Assembly (NCBI RefSeq): GCF_018310535.1
Contig: NZ_CP074102.1
Coordinates: 1,302,001-1,366,000 of the forward strand
Source of the DNA: Streptomyces mirabilis
GTDB lineage: Bacteria > Actinomycetota > Actinomycetes > Streptomycetales > Streptomycetaceae
Length of the DNA: 64,000 bases
Direction of reading: 5' to 3'
The notes beneath the pieces are model-generated. The model was given only the letters and a program-made list of their open reading frames with translations. It was not told the DNA's origin and did no database searches. The position numbers were made by a program, and so were the translations under genes. Within the stretch, counting starts at the first letter, position 1, and each line of letters opens with the position of its first letter. Shown here piece after piece: positions 63,401-64,000 of the stretch.

Positions 63401-64000
63401 CCCGGCCCCAGTCCCTCGAAGCCACTCTCCACGTCTCCGTCGACACCATGCCGTACCTCCTGGACCACTGCTTCTTCCGGCAGCCCGCCCAGGCCGACCC
63501 CGCCGACCGCTGGCCCGTGGTCCCGGGCACCACCGTGATCGCCCACCTCATGGAGTTCGCCGAGCGGGCCGCGCCCGGCCGGCGCGCGGTAGCCGTCCAC
63601 GACGTACGGCTGCACCAATGGATCACCGCCACTCCGGCCGTCGACATCCCCGTACGGATCACCCCCGAGGGCCCGGACCGGGTCACCGCCTCCCTCGGCC
63701 CCTACGCCCGGGCCGTGGTCGAACTCGCCCCGGAGCAAACCCGGTTCACGCCGCCTCCCGCGCCCTGGACCTTTCCCGCGACGCTGGAGGAGAAGCCCGA
63801 GCTGACCGCGGCGGAGCTGTACTCGCGCCGCTGGATGTTCCACGGCCCGCGCTTCCAGGGCCTGGACGAACTGACCGCGGTCGGCGACCGGCACGTACGC
63901 GGGGTGCTCGTCACCCCGCCCGCGCCGGGCGCCCTGCTGGACAACGTGGGGCAGCTCCTCGGCTACTGGATCATGGCCCGGCAGCCGGTGCGGACGACGG
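60397..64000 (+). CDS. Second PKS subunit: KS-AT-DH..., continues past the window
   Basis: From GTG 60397, overlapping the first PKS stop, the frame is open to the window edge (at least 1201 codons). The KS is at about 10-455 with C217 in DAACASS, LEAHGTAT and KSMIGHTMPAAG. The AT-like domain (about 560-880) has S646 in GHSLGEW. After a variable linker (about 890-1005) a hot-dog dehydratase-like region begins at about 1015, with H1024 in LLDHCFFRQP and VVPGTTVI. The KS is intact although the first KS of PUFA synthases is often paired with a chain-length factor; here both Cys are present. More domains likely follow outside the window. Confidence 0.88.
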   Translation, partial: MTDVTGARAEPIAIVGMSVLFPGAPDLATYWHNLVSGVDAITEVPPGRWDAEEYYAPGAEPRADRVYCRRGGFVDELAEVDVTEFGIMPTAVAATEPDQLIALRVAAGALADAGGPDRLPADRHRVGVVLGRGGYLTPGLVRLDQRVRTASQLVRTLGELLPDLGADQLEAVRAAFTDRLGPEAPESSIGLVPNLAASRLAGRLDLRGPAYTVDAACASSLIAVDHAVRELGSGRCDVMLAGGVHHCHDITFWSVFSQLGALSPSERIRPFDRGADGVLIGEGTGIVVLKRLADAERDGDRIYAAITGTGVASDGRTTSLMAPDSGGQVRAVRQAWDAAGLDPSAPGSIGLLEAHGTATPAGDGTELTTLAEVFGPPSADTSQGAPDAVIGSVKSMIGHTMPAAGVAGLIKAALAVHHQVLPPTLHCDDPHPALARTRFTPIGAARPWRTDDRQPVRRAAVNAFGFGGINAHVVLEEVAVSRRAAEVYEPEPVLRLTAPTPEAMAALLDRSDSAIIAAGLDERAPAADPVRLAVVGPTAKRLALARKAVAKGKGWRGRNDVWFVPRPLLGPGGGRLAFVFPGLEAEFAPNSEDIARHFALPWSRAVTDATVGDVGRQGTGVFELGRLLDTALRRLGVVPDALAGHSLGEWTAMAAAGIHPPEEVDAFLAGFDPDALSVPGLAFAAIGAPAEVVLTELDGRGDVVLSHDNAPNQSMICGPEPAVAALVEVFRSRAVISQILPFRSGFHTPMLEPYLGPIRTAAEAYTLHPAALPLWSATTVAPYPDEPAAIRELFIRHLLEPVRFRPLVETMYAAGFRAFVQLGAGQLGSLIDDTLHGRDHLVVPAHSPHRSGLPQLHRVAGALWADGAAPDPVPLLGRASTSTVTPARTVRRPSRPVRLDLGGANVSLDAETRDRLSAALARPRHTAPHDAGALEEQGLLGAELSALLRDATALASDVVTAGRRGRGASRDGAPPGPRTGGRPPKDGADLRTAEPATPEPQPRPQSLEATLHVSVDTMPYLLDHCFFRQPAQADPADRWPVVPGTTVIAHLMEFAERAAPGRRAVAVHDVRLHQWITATPAVDIPVRITPEGPDRVTASLGPYARAVVELAPEQTRFTPPPAPWTFPATLEEKPELTAAELYSRRWMFHGPRFQGLDELTAVGDRHVRGVLVTPPAPGALLDNVGQLLGYWIMARQPVRTT

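Overview
The window is very GC-rich DNA with strong third-position GC bias, GTG and TTG starts, many GTGA/ATGA overlaps and families typical of Streptomyces (SARP and AraC regulators, an AfsR-like protein, DUF6461, iterative type I PKS). I read it as a chromosomal stretch of a Streptomyces or close relative. Everything here is read by eye from sequence; no database search was run.

Layout. 1-2.9 kb: a LysE-family exporter tail, a winged-helix AlkZ-like protein and corA. 2.9-6.5 kb: a scarred zone with a diverged 160-bp repeat, a flavoprotein remnant, a TetR regulator divergent from a serine hydrolase through three 17-bp operators, and two more gene remnants, one of them a chromate transporter tail. 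6.6-11.2 kb: a translationally coupled DUF4956/VTC/PAP2 operon divergent from a two-component system. 11.2-12.9 kb: an MFS exporter coupled to a ChrB-like protein. 13-14 kb: a uppP gene cut by an IS256-type transposase fragment. 14.1-20.6 kb: an MFS transporter, an aromatic amino acid lyase-like protein without the canonical MIO triad, an iron-sulfur flavin reductase, a P450 and an IclR regulator, which look like one catabolic or tailoring locus.

20.6-24.2 kb is a gene graveyard: a PucR regulator tail, a frameshifted IS21 transposase, an IstB fragment, a tRNA 3' half, a beta-lactamase-fold tail and an anti-sigma-type ATPase with an internal deletion. 24.6-29.4 kb holds a large secreted SGNH-like protein whose catalytic residues are all replaced, a second copy of the 160-bp repeat with a tyrosine recombinase fragment, and a TetR/NTF2-like secreted protein pair joined by four operator-like palindromes. 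29.5-39.8 kb is a sugar region: GH36 alpha-galactosidase, a decapitated ABC transporter operon that keeps its promoter and LacI-type operator, a secreted clan GH-A glycosidase with CBM35-like modules, and araB-araA-araD.

40.3-47.6 kb has a small cupin, a DUF6461 protein, an AraC-SARP-AraC regulator trio and two alpha/beta hydrolases. 47.7-52.5 kb is a two-component system divergent from a membrane flavin electron-transfer operon (ferric-reductase-like flavoprotein, FMN-binding protein, ApbE flavin transferase). From 53.4 kb to the right edge runs a PUFA/heterocyst-glycolipid-like iterative synthase: NMO-type ER, KS, AT, ACP and KR on one polypeptide, then KS, AT and DH on a second that leaves the window.
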